35,519 nucleotides of DNA from Flavobacteriaceae bacterium ASP10-09a (GCA_000981625.1 LAQA01000025.1:1016-36534); one strand, 5' to 3'. Positions 25,274-34,326 are shown, counted from the first letter of the stretch. Notes: generated from the sequence alone by a model not told the origin. Translations and numbers: made by a program.

Positions 25274-26377
25274 ATGAAAAGAATACTACTAATATTAATG
25301 TTGTTTAGTGCGACTATGGTCCAATCTCAAGAAAAAACATTTGAGAAAGAAGTAAGTAACATCTCTAAAAGAATAGAGCAAATCACAAAAACTCAAAAAG
25401 ACTCTTTAAAGGTAAAAGTTATTTCGATAAACAAGAGATTAGAAAAAGGTGAGATTACAAGAACGACTGCAAAAACCTTAAAGAAGGAGGTCGCTAGTTA
25501 TCATGCAAGAAGAATTGAGATGTTAGTTGGAGAGCAAGAACGTTTGTTGCAATTATTAGTGCAGGATAAAACCAACGGAAAAATTGCAAGTTCAGAGAGT
25601 ACGACTACTGACGATGATGACAATATTTTTACAATTGGGAATAAAACTTTTCGTTTAAATATTGATAAAGAAGGTCAATTCGAAAGAAATGAAAAAAGGA
25701 CAGAAAGATGGCAGGATAAAGGTGAAAACCAGCGAAGAACAACGACTCAGTTTGTTTTTGCAATGGGGATTAATAATGTACTAGAAGATGGTCGATTTGA
25801 ATCTATAAATGATTCTGAATATAAGTTTTGGCAATCACATTTTTATGAGATAGGTTGGACATGGAAAACACGATTTACAAAAGAACCTTCTCAATTTTAT
25901 TTTAAATACGGAGTATCTTTTTTGTGGAATAATTTACGATTAGAAGATAATAGAGTCCATGTAAAAAACGGAGATATAACAGAAATTCAAACATTTACAA
26001 ATCAATTAGAGGAAAGTAGATTACGTCACGTACAAATGAATTTCCCTGTGCATTTTGAATGGGATTTATCTAAGAACAAAACCTATGATGATGGGCGTAT
26101 TAAAGATAAAACAAACAAATCGGTTCGCTTTGGAATTGGAGGTTTTATAGGTTTTAAATTAGGAACAAGACAATATTTAGAATATAATGATGCAAATAAT
26201 ATAGATGTAGAAGAGGTTCAATACAATAATTTTAACATGAATACTGTAAACTATGGTGTAAGCACCTATGTAGGATATAGATCTACAAGTTTTTATGTAA
26301 AGTATGATTTGAATCCTTTATTTAAAGACACAGAAACTAGAAATATTTCTATGGGTATTCGTTTTGATTTTGACTAA
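25274..26377 (+). CDS. Secreted coiled-coil plus outer-membrane beta-barrel protein
   Basis: The 367-residue protein has a signal peptide (1-18, VQS-Q), a charged helical stretch likely to be a coiled coil (about 20-95, with KSLKVKVISINKRLEKGE-like heptads), an acidic linker with DDDD (about 113-116), and from about 150 a beta-rich region ending in ISMGIRFDFD, a terminal aromatic strand as in porin-like barrels. It follows the sigma and anti-sigma candidate genes by 114 bases and may be the effector or stress-sensing member of that module. No specific family is recognised. Confidence 0.7.
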   Translation: MKRILLILMLFSATMVQSQEKTFEKEVSNISKRIEQITKTQKDSLKVKVISINKRLEKGEITRTTAKTLKKEVASYHARRIEMLVGEQERLLQLLVQDKTNGKIASSESTTTDDDDNIFTIGNKTFRLNIDKEGQFERNEKRTERWQDKGENQRRTTTQFVFAMGINNVLEDGRFESINDSEYKFWQSHFYEIGWTWKTRFTKEPSQFYFKYGVSFLWNNLRLEDNRVHVKNGDITEIQTFTNQLEESRLRHVQMNFPVHFEWDLSKNKTYDDGRIKDKTNKSVRFGIGGFIGFKLGTRQYLEYNDANNIDVEEVQYNNFNMNTVNYGVSTYVGYRSTSFYVKYDLNPLFKDTETRNISMGIRFDFD

Positions 26378-26746
26378 GCTTTATTTTGAGTTTATTAAAA
26401 AGGAGTTTCTAGCATAAGCATAAAAAATAATATTGAGCCTGTCGAAATACCTGTAAATAGGTTTCGACAGGCTCTTCTTATTAACAATATCTCCTTTTCC
26501 TCCATACATGGCACTAAGAGTCGATTTTTTCATTAACTATTTTTTACTTTTAACTCAACGGTCGTGCTTTTATTTTGTTTTTTATTGAATTGTTTGTAGC
26601 AATATTTGTTATTAGACTTTTTTCTAATTTCAATTTTATTAATTTAATAGTTATATATCAACTCTTTAAATACAATACAACCGTCAAAACTGATTTTAGT
26701 TTATGTATATTTACTAACATAATTTGAAAAATGAGTATAAATTTAT
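26378..26746. other. 369-base gap with a palindrome
   Basis: Between the barrel gene and the Rieske gene. It contains the GAGCCTGTCGAA palindrome and, near 26711-26720, a weak TATATTTA box that could serve the Rieske operon. A 50-codon minus-strand frame (26381-26533) runs across the palindrome and is probably fortuitous. Confidence 0.5.
26435..26474. repeat. GAGCCTGTCGAA palindromic repeat
   Basis: The 12-base arms GAGCCTGTCGAA (26435-26446) and TTCGACAGGCTC (26463-26474) are perfect, and an inner ACCT/AGGT pair extends the stem after a two-base bulge, leaving a short loop. I recall this GC-richer palindrome as widely dispersed between genes in Flavobacteria. Here it is 57 bases after the barrel gene and may also end its transcript. 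It stands out from the AT-rich surroundings. Confidence 0.75.
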
Positions 26747-27790
26747 ATGATTGAACAAGAAGGTCTTCTTAAGAATTATTGGTATGCGGCAGGAACTTCT
26801 AAGGAAGTAAATGGCAATAAACCAGTAAAACGAATAATATTTAATATTCCAATTGTTTTATGGAGAGCAAATGATAATGAATCATCAGCTTTACTTGATC
26901 GTTGTGCTCATCGAAACGCTCCTTTAAGTGAAGGACGAATAAAAGACTGTAGAATTGTGTGCCCTTATCATGGTTGGGTATTTGAGCAAAATGGACAATG
27001 TTCTAATATTCCATCCGAAGGTCCACATAAAGAAAGAACAGCGAAACACAAAGTAGAAAAATTTCCAACTTTAGAACAAAATGGCTTAATATGGGTTTGG
27101 ATGGGAAGAGATATTCTTCCTGATAAACACCCTTTTCCAATGCCTTTAAAAAAGACAAAAGGATGGAAAAATTATTATATGATTACTAGGTTCAGTAATA
27201 ATGTAACTAACCTAGTAGAAAATTTTATGGATGTTCCTCATACTATTTATGTACATAAAGGTTGGTTTAGAGATCGCAAACAAATGAAGGTACCGATGAA
27301 TGTTGAGCGAACTGAAGACAGCGTTTTAGTTAGTTATGAACAAAATAACGACTCAATTAGCGCTTTCGACTGGATGATTAATCCTAAGGGTTTGCCAATG
27401 CAGCATACTGATAAGTTTTATATGCCGAATGTAACTAGAGTTGACTATACTTTTGGAGAGGAAGAAAAAGCATTTATAATTACAAGTACTTGCACACCTG
27501 TATCGCCTTATGAATCTATCGTTTATACCCTTATTTCTTATAAATTTGGTTGGTTTAACCAATTTGCAAGATTATTTCTACCCTGGTATACCAGGAGAGT
27601 AATAAATCAAGATGTTGAAATTATGGAGATTCAAGGTAAAAACATTAAACATTTTAAGGAGACCAACTTTAAATCAACACAAGCCGATTTATTACATTTA
27701 TATATTGAATCACTAAGGAGTTTTGCTAAGTTAGGTGGTAAAGGCACAACACCAAAACCAATTAAAAAAAGTGCAGAATTCTGGATTTAA
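26747..27790 (+). CDS. Rieske non-heme iron oxygenase
   Basis: The 347-residue protein has an N-terminal Rieske domain with all four cluster ligands: Cys53-x-His55 (CAHRNAP) and Cys72-x2-His75 (CPYHGW). The C-terminal domain carries the mononuclear-iron motif NFMDVPHTIYVH (Asp162, His165, His170), with a later Asp in QDVEIMEIQ as the probable third ligand. The layout fits single-component oxygenases of the vanillate demethylase / pheophorbide a oxygenase branch, which act on aromatic or lipid-like substrates; electrons must come from a reductase not encoded here. It opens a four-gene operon (20 bases to the next gene). The substrate is unknown, and hydroxylation or demethylation are both possible. 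Confidence 0.9.
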   Translation: MIEQEGLLKNYWYAAGTSKEVNGNKPVKRIIFNIPIVLWRANDNESSALLDRCAHRNAPLSEGRIKDCRIVCPYHGWVFEQNGQCSNIPSEGPHKERTAKHKVEKFPTLEQNGLIWVWMGRDILPDKHPFPMPLKKTKGWKNYYMITRFSNNVTNLVENFMDVPHTIYVHKGWFRDRKQMKVPMNVERTEDSVLVSYEQNNDSISAFDWMINPKGLPMQHTDKFYMPNVTRVDYTFGEEEKAFIITSTCTPVSPYESIVYTLISYKFGWFNQFARLFLPWYTRRVINQDVEIMEIQGKNIKHFKETNFKSTQADLLHLYIESLRSFAKLGGKGTTPKPIKKSAEFWI

Positions 27791-27810
27791 ATCCTTTTTC
27801 AGGAATAATT

Positions 27811-28563
27811 ATGATAACACATAAACTAACATACTCCCAAATTTCAGCAAAGGATTTAGTTCAATCTTCATTCGAAAGAATGTATTTTATTATGGAACAA
27901 AATTATTCTTCAATTAGCTTCCTTGCTTTTAAAAATGATCTAAAAAACAAACAATTCATTGGTATCTTAAAAGACGTTGGTAATCAAATACAGGGATTCA
28001 CAACGTATGCAATCAATCCATTTGGGTTAGGAACGTCTAAATATAATATACTATTCTCTGGCGATACAATAATCTCACCTACATATTGGGGGAGTCAAGA
28101 ATTGGTAAAAGGATGGTGTAAAACCGTTGGTGGATTAATTGCTGGAAAACCAGAAAAAAAATGGTATTGGTTTTTATTATCAAAGGGTCATAGGACATAT
28201 ATGTATTTACCTTTGTTTTTTGAAAAATATTATCCAGCTCTAAATAAAAGTAAAGAAGCTGACTTATTTCCAATTATTAATAAATGTGCTAATGCTATGT
28301 ATGGCTCAAATTGGAACCCTGATAAAAAAGTTATCACTTTTGATAAAAGTCACGGTGAGTTAAAGAAAATTCACATAGAAACTACCTTAAAAAAAGTAAA
28401 AAGCAACGTGCATATTGATTTTTTCTTGCAAAGAAATCCTGGTTTTGAAAATGGTGACGAATTAACTTGTATGGCAGAATTAAACGTAGATAATATGAAA
28501 CGATTTACGAAAAACATTGTGCTTGCAGGTATGAAGAACCCAATACATTTTGAAAATGATTAG
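27811..28563 (+). CDS. Protein of unknown function in the GH3/Rieske operon
   Basis: I do not recognise a family with certainty. The 250-residue protein has no signal peptide or clear membrane helix. It contains GFTTYAINPFGLG, LFSGDTIISPTYWGSQELVK, and WYWFLLSKGHRTYMYLPLFF, the last reading like a GNAT-type strand and helix (K-G-x-R-T-Y). An acyltransferase-like fold is therefore a possibility, not a finding. It sits between the Rieske gene and the GH3-type gene, and its stop overlaps the start of the latter by 8 bases, so it is surely part of the same pathway. Confidence 0.7.
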   Translation: MITHKLTYSQISAKDLVQSSFERMYFIMEQNYSSISFLAFKNDLKNKQFIGILKDVGNQIQGFTTYAINPFGLGTSKYNILFSGDTIISPTYWGSQELVKGWCKTVGGLIAGKPEKKWYWFLLSKGHRTYMYLPLFFEKYYPALNKSKEADLFPIINKCANAMYGSNWNPDKKVITFDKSHGELKKIHIETTLKKVKSNVHIDFFLQRNPGFENGDELTCMAELNVDNMKRFTKNIVLAGMKNPIHFEND

Positions 28564-30154
28564 TGCGAAGTTAGCAAATAAGATTTGGATATTATTACAA
28601 TCCAGAGAATCTAAAAATTTTCATAAAAATTGCTTTCAGCTTAAACATTCCCAAAACATTAAATTAAAGAAATATCTCTCTCAGAATAAAAATACTCAAT
28701 TCGGAACCAAGCATAAATTCGATCAAATAAAAGATTACAATGGGTATAAAAAAAATGTTCCAATTCAAGAGTGGAATGATATTAACCCTTGGGTTGAACT
28801 TATTAAAAATGGAAACGGTAACGTCCTCACTAGTGAAAAAATAATTTTGTTTGAAGAGACTTCAGGAACTTCTTCTTTTTCAAAATTGATACCCTACACG
28901 AACTTACTCAAAAAAGAAATACAAAAAGGTGTTGGGCCTTGGATGAATGCTTTACACAAGAATCATAAAAGTGCATTTAAAGGAAGTTCTTATTGGTCTA
29001 TTTCTCCTCCCCTAAAGGGAAAAAAAAAGATATCAGCTGGAATTCCAATTGGTATTGAAGATGATACCGATTATTTCAATCCATTTTCTAAATTTTTATT
29101 ATCTAAAATATTGGCGGTTCCTACTACTCTAAAAAAAGAACTCCATTCAGAAACTTTTTATTTTCAAACATTTGAGTATTTGTTAATGAGAGATAATCTC
29201 TCTTTTATATCCGTTTGGAGCCCAACATTTTTTCTGCAATTAGATGATTTTTTATCCATTTATAAAGTACAATTGGTCTGCTCTTTAAAAAAGAAAATAG
29301 GGAGCAATAATAAACGCCTTCTTTATTTAGAGAAGATTATAACTACATCTTATACATGGAAAAATATTTGGCCTGATTTAAGCGTATTAAGCTGCTGGTG
29401 TGATGCGCAATCTTCCCTTTGGGTAGAAAAGGTACAAGTTGCAATTGGAGATGTATACATTCAAGGCAAAGGATTACTCTCGACCGAAGGAATATGTTCT
29501 GTACCACTCCTAAAAGACAGATCACCTGTATTAAGTGTTAGTTCTCATTTTTACGAATTCAGGGCATTAGATTCAGAAGAGGTCTATTTAGCCAACGAGC
29601 TTAAGGATAATGAAATCTATGAAATTATAATGACTACTGGTGGTGGTTTATATCGCTATGCTTCAGGAGATTTGATTCAAATTGATGGTTTTTATGGACA
29701 GGCTCCTACTTTTAAGTTTTTAGGGAGAAAAAATAGTTCTTCTGATCTCGTTGGTGAAAAATTATCAGAATTTCAAGTTTCTATAGCGCTTCAAGCGGCA
29801 TTAAAAAATATATCAACAAAAGTAGAAGTAGCTTTTATATATCCAGTTATAGATGAATTCAACAAGTTACATTACAGAATTTATATAGAAGCTAAAAAAA
29901 ACTTTAAACCAGAAATAACAAAATTATTATCAACTATTGAACAGCATATTGAAAATACACTCATAAGAAATCCTTATTACAAAACTGCTATAGATCTAAA
30001 TCAACTATCATCTATTAAAGCACATTTATTAGAAAATGACTTTAAATCTAAATTGTTTAATTTTTATATAAATAACTTTAAAATTAAAGATGGTAATTTA
30101 AAAATGCCCGTTTTATTTAAAAAAGATAGTTTAAATTCACTCCTACATTTATAA
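28556..30154 (+). CDS. GH3-family acyl-adenylate amide synthetase
   Basis: The 532-residue protein belongs to the GH3 (auxin-responsive promoter) family of adenylating enzymes. In plants these activate a carboxylic acid such as jasmonate or indole-acetate with ATP and join it to an amino acid. The phosphate-binding motif ETSGTSSFSKLIPYT is near residue 101, the second motif MTTGGGLYRYASGDL about 360, and FKFLGRKNSSSDLVGEKLSE about 387 is the conserved hinge region. I chose ATG 28556; an in-frame TTG lies two codons upstream. The gene overlaps the previous one by 8 bases and is followed after 4 bases by the double-GNAT gene. The bacterial substrates are unknown, but the family suggests an acyl amide product. 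Confidence 0.88.
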   Translation: MISAKLANKIWILLQSRESKNFHKNCFQLKHSQNIKLKKYLSQNKNTQFGTKHKFDQIKDYNGYKKNVPIQEWNDINPWVELIKNGNGNVLTSEKIILFEETSGTSSFSKLIPYTNLLKKEIQKGVGPWMNALHKNHKSAFKGSSYWSISPPLKGKKKISAGIPIGIEDDTDYFNPFSKFLLSKILAVPTTLKKELHSETFYFQTFEYLLMRDNLSFISVWSPTFFLQLDDFLSIYKVQLVCSLKKKIGSNNKRLLYLEKIITTSYTWKNIWPDLSVLSCWCDAQSSLWVEKVQVAIGDVYIQGKGLLSTEGICSVPLLKDRSPVLSVSSHFYEFRALDSEEVYLANELKDNEIYEIIMTTGGGLYRYASGDLIQIDGFYGQAPTFKFLGRKNSSSDLVGEKLSEFQVSIALQAALKNISTKVEVAFIYPVIDEFNKLHYRIYIEAKKNFKPEITKLLSTIEQHIENTLIRNPYYKTAIDLNQLSSIKAHLLENDFKSKLFNFYINNFKIKDGNLKMPVLFKKDSLNSLLHL

Positions 30155-30158
30155 AGTT

Positions 30159-31277
30159 ATGCCTGATATTGTAATTGAAAAAGCCTTGCCATCAGATAAT
30201 AAAAGTATTTGCGAATTGTGTAAAATTCCCATGGCAGGAAACATCTCCTTGTCAATGGGAATCGATCCTGATTGCTTTGTAAATGCAGGAATTCAAAATC
30301 AAGAAATTGAACTTTTTGTTTGTCGTCAAAACAACAGCGTTATTGGTCTATTTAGTGTTGGGAAAAGAACTATTTTCTATAATGGCAAACCTAAATTAAT
30401 TCGGTATTTTTCCGATTTACGGATACACCCAGATTTTCAAAATTCTTTATTATTAATAAAAATGACTCGATTTATCAAGAGAAATATTATTGATAAAAAT
30501 GAATTTGTTTACACCATCGTTTTTTCAGAAAATAAAGTAATGACAGACATGATTGCTAAGGTTGATCGAGCTGGGATAGATAATGAACCTCTAATTAAGA
30601 GAGCTTCTCTTCCTAGTTATAGTTTATGCGGCGTTTATTGCTCGTATATGATCTCATTAAAAAATAGAAGAAAGAGAAAAAAAACCAAGCTTTTAATTAG
30701 AAAAGCCCAAAAAATCGACATTGAAGCAATGCAATTTTTTTTTAATCGAGAGGCACATAAAAAACAATGGTATCCTTCTTATGATTTTAGTCTTTTGCAA
30801 AACAATTATTATCATGGTCTTGGTATAAGTGATTTTTACCTTGCTTTTAAAGAAGATCAAATAGTTGGCATCACTGGAATTTGGGATCAAAGAAGGTTTA
30901 AACAAACGATAGTGAATAGTTATACAAGACCCTTAAAACTTGTAAGACCTTTTATAAATATAATGGCAAAAATCACCAAAGGGTTTAACTTGCCTGAAAC
31001 TGGTAAAATTTTAAATTATTTTACAGTACATACCATTTTAACGAAAGGTAATAATCAGGAAATCTTTAAAGATATTATTGAGGAAATCTATAAAGATAAT
31101 TATCAAAGTGAATTTAGCTATTTTTTATGTGGATTTGATAAAAATGACGCTCTGTGTACTATTTTTAATGACTTTACAAAACGCGAGGTACATGGAAATA
31201 TATATTCAGTATCATATGATTATACAAAAGACACCTCAAGTACTCCGAATTATTATTTTGAAGCAGCCAGAATCTAA
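30159..31277 (+). CDS. Tandem GNAT-like acyltransferase
   Basis: The 372-residue protein seems to have two GNAT-type halves. The first (about 1-165) has LFVCRQNNSVIGLFSVGKRT, then YFSDLRIHPDFQNSLLLIKM, the typical strand before the acyl-CoA loop. The second (about 180-370) starts with LLIRKAQKIDIEAMQFFFNR and has DFYLAFKEDQIVGITGIWDQ, again the GNAT beta-hairpin. It is the last gene of the Rieske-GH3 operon, and its stop (31275-31277) abuts the stop of the convergent desaturase. An acyltransferase that uses the product of the GH3 enzyme is plausible but not shown. Motif quality is moderate in both halves. Confidence 0.7.
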   Translation: MPDIVIEKALPSDNKSICELCKIPMAGNISLSMGIDPDCFVNAGIQNQEIELFVCRQNNSVIGLFSVGKRTIFYNGKPKLIRYFSDLRIHPDFQNSLLLIKMTRFIKRNIIDKNEFVYTIVFSENKVMTDMIAKVDRAGIDNEPLIKRASLPSYSLCGVYCSYMISLKNRRKRKKTKLLIRKAQKIDIEAMQFFFNREAHKKQWYPSYDFSLLQNNYYHGLGISDFYLAFKEDQIVGITGIWDQRRFKQTIVNSYTRPLKLVRPFINIMAKITKGFNLPETGKILNYFTVHTILTKGNNQEIFKDIIEEIYKDNYQSEFSYFLCGFDKNDALCTIFNDFTKREVHGNIYSVSYDYTKDTSSTPNYYFEAARI

Positions 31278-32213
31278 TTAAAAATAGGTCTTCTCAATTA
31301 CTGTATTTTTTTTTGGCAATGGTTTTGGAGGGAGGAAAACTCGAATATAACGATACCATAACGGTTGTGTTTCTTTCTGATTAGAGACCTTGTATAAGTC
31401 ATACCAAGGAATACCGGGATAGCGATGATGTGTTAAATTGTAATTGAAATTTAAAAACAATAATCTGATCCAGCGAGGCAATCTAAGATTGTATGCTCCT
31501 TCAATCGGATGCAACGGAGTTCCAATATGATATATCCATTGCAAAGAAGACCAGCTAAATGCAAAAATAGCATAACAAACAACCAAAATCATCCAATCCC
31601 AATTTGCAAAATAAATGACTCCAATCCAAAACAGCACAGACAAAACTAGTTCTAACCGCATCAAGTTCCAATCTTTTAGTTTGAATTCTTCAAATGTATG
31701 TGCGTATGTATTATTCTTTTTATAGCGTGTTAAAAACCGGCTAATTTCTAATGGAAAAAAAGGCAATAGCAGAGATGCAATAAAAAAAACCAACCAAAGT
31801 CCTCCTAAAATTGCAAAATAGTAAATAGAAATTTTTTTTAATGCAGATTCATCTGGAAAAATATATTCGCCTAGTTCAGATCGTGATCTATTCCTTAAAT
31901 GATGACCATCATGATATACAGAAGGCAATGTAAAAAGACTCCCAAACAACGTAGAAGTTAACCAGCCCATAAACCAATTAACTTTAGTATTATTAAACCC
32001 ATGTCCATGAAAACATTCATGCATCATCGAAAATACACCTTGCATCATAAAACAAAACAGGATTAGTATTGGAATTTTAAACCAAATAGAAAAACTTCCA
32101 TGCAACAATGTTATTAAACCAAACCACATACAAACTTGAAGAATAACAACAACACTATTTATATAACTATATTTGTTGCTAGCGATACTTTTATTTAAAT
32201 TTTCTTTGCCCAT
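31278..32213 (-). CDS. Membrane fatty-acid desaturase family protein (first)
   Basis: The 311-residue membrane enzyme has all three histidine boxes of the di-iron desaturase family: His65-x3-His69-x-His71 (HECFHGH), His101-x2-His104-His105 (HDGHH), and His262-His263 (THHRYPGIPW), separated by hydrophobic spans. It would act on acyl chains or carotenoid-like lipids; HHRYPGIPWYDL also recalls carotenoid ketolases/hydroxylases. The start is unusual: the ATG is back to back with the ATG of the divergent lipase-like gene (CATATG at 32211-32216), and its stop abuts the stop of the convergent GNAT gene. The substrate cannot be settled. Confidence 0.85.
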   Translation of the reverse strand: MGKENLNKSIASNKYSYINSVVVILQVCMWFGLITLLHGSFSIWFKIPILILFCFMMQGVFSMMHECFHGHGFNNTKVNWFMGWLTSTLFGSLFTLPSVYHDGHHLRNRSRSELGEYIFPDESALKKISIYYFAILGGLWLVFFIASLLLPFFPLEISRFLTRYKKNNTYAHTFEEFKLKDWNLMRLELVLSVLFWIGVIYFANWDWMILVVCYAIFAFSWSSLQWIYHIGTPLHPIEGAYNLRLPRWIRLLFLNFNYNLTHHRYPGIPWYDLYKVSNQKETQPLWYRYIRVFLPPKPLPKKNTVIEKTYF

Positions 32214-33149
32214 ATGAATTCAAAATTAGGTCATAATAAATGGACTCCATTGGGTAGTTTAGATTATCTCAATCATTACCCAAACACACCAGTTCTTCCC
32301 AAATGTAATCAAAATATATCGGAAGCCTACAGTGATACATGGCATAGGCTATTAGATATAAAAAACAGAGTCGCGCCGTTAGGCACTGATGAAATAACAA
32401 TTGTTCTTGTTAAAGGGATTTTTGGTGATTTAATGCCAGGGAATTTCAAGGCCACCTTTATACTCTTAAAAAGTCTTGGTTTACATGTTATTTTTGCAGA
32501 ACCTCACAAGGCTTCAGCTACAATAGAAAAAAATGCAATATCATTTAAGAATTCCATTGAAAGACAAGTAACGAATACAGAAAAGAAACTTCTTTTTTTA
32601 ACCCACAGTAAAGGTGGATTAGATACTCTTTGGGCAATGTTGAAATTTCCAAAATTAAAAGAAAGAACAGTAGGTATTGCACTTGTTCAATGTACACGTG
32701 ATGCTTCTGGAATTTTGGAAGGCATCTTTACAAAAAAGTACCCAAATTATTCTAAAAAAGACACTTTTAAAGACCTTATTGCAAATAAAGTAATTACTTA
32801 TTTAGGTTATAAATCAGGTTGTTTGGAACTTACTTCTCCAAAGATAAATGCTACCATTGATTCGATTGATAAACAACAATTTGACTTCCCGATCATTGCT
32901 GTTGCTACTTGGTCCATCTTACCAACATCTAGACTAGATTCATTCCATAAAAGATTAAAATTAATCAGACCAGGATCTGCTCATGATGGGCAATTTTTTA
33001 TTGAATATCAATTATGGTTAAACTTCGAACAAATTATTCTTGGAAACATTGATCATTCACAGCCTGCTATGGGTGGCAATGGATTTGATGATTCACATTT
33101 CTATTTATGCTTATTGCATTTATTTTTCATAGACAGACAAACTAGCTAA
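32214..33149 (+). CDS. Lipase-like alpha/beta hydrolase
   Basis: The 311-residue protein has ITIVLVKGIFGDLMPG (a strand with the oxyanion loop) and LLFLTHSKGGLDTLW (128-140), a nucleophile elbow with Ser132 in T-H-S-K-G-G instead of the usual G-x-S-x-G. His281 in NIDHSQPAM is a likely base and Asp258 a possible acid. No signal peptide is evident. This fits a lipase or esterase of the alpha/beta fold, possibly releasing or trimming an acyl product in this cluster. The ATG is immediately next to that of the divergent desaturase, with no gap, so its promoter must lie inside the desaturase gene. The function is inferred from the fold. Confidence 0.72.
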   Translation: MNSKLGHNKWTPLGSLDYLNHYPNTPVLPKCNQNISEAYSDTWHRLLDIKNRVAPLGTDEITIVLVKGIFGDLMPGNFKATFILLKSLGLHVIFAEPHKASATIEKNAISFKNSIERQVTNTEKKLLFLTHSKGGLDTLWAMLKFPKLKERTVGIALVQCTRDASGILEGIFTKKYPNYSKKDTFKDLIANKVITYLGYKSGCLELTSPKINATIDSIDKQQFDFPIIAVATWSILPTSRLDSFHKRLKLIRPGSAHDGQFFIEYQLWLNFEQIILGNIDHSQPAMGGNGFDDSHFYLCLLHLFFIDRQTS

Positions 33150-33164
33150 TTTTGGATATCGCTT

Positions 33165-34115
33165 TTAAGACTTGTAAAGTTCTGGATAATTTTTCAAATA
33201 CCATTTTCTTAATTTAGGCAATGCGTACCAAGCTACTTGTGGGTGAATATGATGAACTATATGGTAACCTATATTTCGCGGAGCTAAAAAAAACTGAGTA
33301 ATTCCACTTAAATTATGATCTTCTGTAGTTTGAATAATCGTTTTAATTTTACGATCATGCACTGGTCCTGTATAACTATGTTCTTTAAAAACTCGATACC
33401 CTGAAAAACAACCCGTAAGTAATGCGGGAATTATATAATAAAAAAACAATATTTTAAAACCAAGAAAAAAGAGTACGCTTGAAAAAATAAAAATAAAAAA
33501 AAGTAACTGAAATATATCTTCTTTTGCACATTGCACAACTTCTTTACTATTCGTTAGATCATTACCTGATTTATCTTGTAAAAATACGAGCGCATAAGAC
33601 TGTCTTAAAAATGGGAAATAAAAAGCAAAACTACCATATAAACAACGAATCAACCAAAATGGTATTAAAATAGAAGATTTCACTATATTTAAAAAGAAAG
33701 GAACTGAATTATTTGAAGAAGGAGTTTTAAAATAAGGATCAGTAAGCATACAACTATCTTTGTGATGGCGTAAATGATGATAGCGCATAGCATTTAAAGT
33801 TGTAGCGATAGGATATCCCGCTAAAACTTCTAGGACCCTTATTTTTACTGTCTTTGTTTTTAAAGGCATATGGGTTAAATCATGTAAAATAACACCAAAG
33901 GAATGAAATCTACTCGCTATAACTAAAGTAACTATAGGATAGAGCCCGTTATTTACAAGTAACAAAGAGCACCAACAAGCAATCACTATTGACCAATCTA
34001 TAAACATGTCTTTTAATAATTTATCTATCGATGGTTTAACCAACAAACCTTTAGGAGTTTTTGACTTCGTGATCACTATTGCTTTCTCAAGATCTTCTAC
34101 AATATGATATTCCAT
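33165..34115 (-). CDS. Membrane fatty-acid desaturase family protein (second)
   Basis: The 316-residue membrane enzyme carries His78-x3-His82 (HDLTH), the double box His113-His114-x2-His117-His118 (HHLRHH) and His285-x2-His288-His289-x-His291 (HIVHHIH), the full di-iron ligand set, with hydrophobic spans between them. Its boxes differ from those of the desaturase at 31278-32213, so the two are separate subfamilies and not a recent duplication. It converges on the lipase gene with a 15-base gap. Substrate unknown; a fatty-acyl or sphingolipid-like chain is usual for the family. Confidence 0.85.
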   Translation of the reverse strand: MEYHIVEDLEKAIVITKSKTPKGLLVKPSIDKLLKDMFIDWSIVIACWCSLLLVNNGLYPIVTLVIASRFHSFGVILHDLTHMPLKTKTVKIRVLEVLAGYPIATTLNAMRYHHLRHHKDSCMLTDPYFKTPSSNNSVPFFLNIVKSSILIPFWLIRCLYGSFAFYFPFLRQSYALVFLQDKSGNDLTNSKEVVQCAKEDIFQLLFFIFIFSSVLFFLGFKILFFYYIIPALLTGCFSGYRVFKEHSYTGPVHDRKIKTIIQTTEDHNLSGITQFFLAPRNIGYHIVHHIHPQVAWYALPKLRKWYLKNYPELYKS

Positions 34116-34132
34116 TTTTTATTATTTTGATA

Positions 34133-34154
34133 CACTTTGAATTATGTTAAAGTG
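34133..34154. promoter_or_regulatory. CACTTT-N10-AAAGTG inverted repeat upstream of the second desaturase
   Basis: Perfect 6-base arms at 34133-34138 and 34149-34154, extended partly by GATA/ATAC outside. It lies 18 bases upstream of the desaturase ATG (34115) in a place expected for an operator. No regulator gene is nearby. Confidence 0.3.
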
Positions 34155-34326
34155 ATACAGATTAGTTACTCCAAAATAATATGAAAGATAAAAAATATAT
34201 ATTTTTGGTGTATTTATTTAAAATACTTTCATCCATTGAAGCACTTGATTTCTTACCATAAGAAAGCTCAATTTAGTATTATAAATTGACAAAGGAAACA
34301 GTTTATTTATGAATCCTTAGCGATAT

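Noticed and set aside
26381-26533. 50-codon minus-strand reading frame starting MKKSTLSAMYGGKGD
   Set aside because: It runs straight through the GAGCCTGTCGAA palindrome, has no recognisable family and no good promoter; most likely fortuitous.
34181-34261. 26-codon plus-strand frame between the second desaturase and the hydroxylase
   Set aside because: Very short, hydrophobic by AT bias, no ribosome-binding or promoter signal that stands out.
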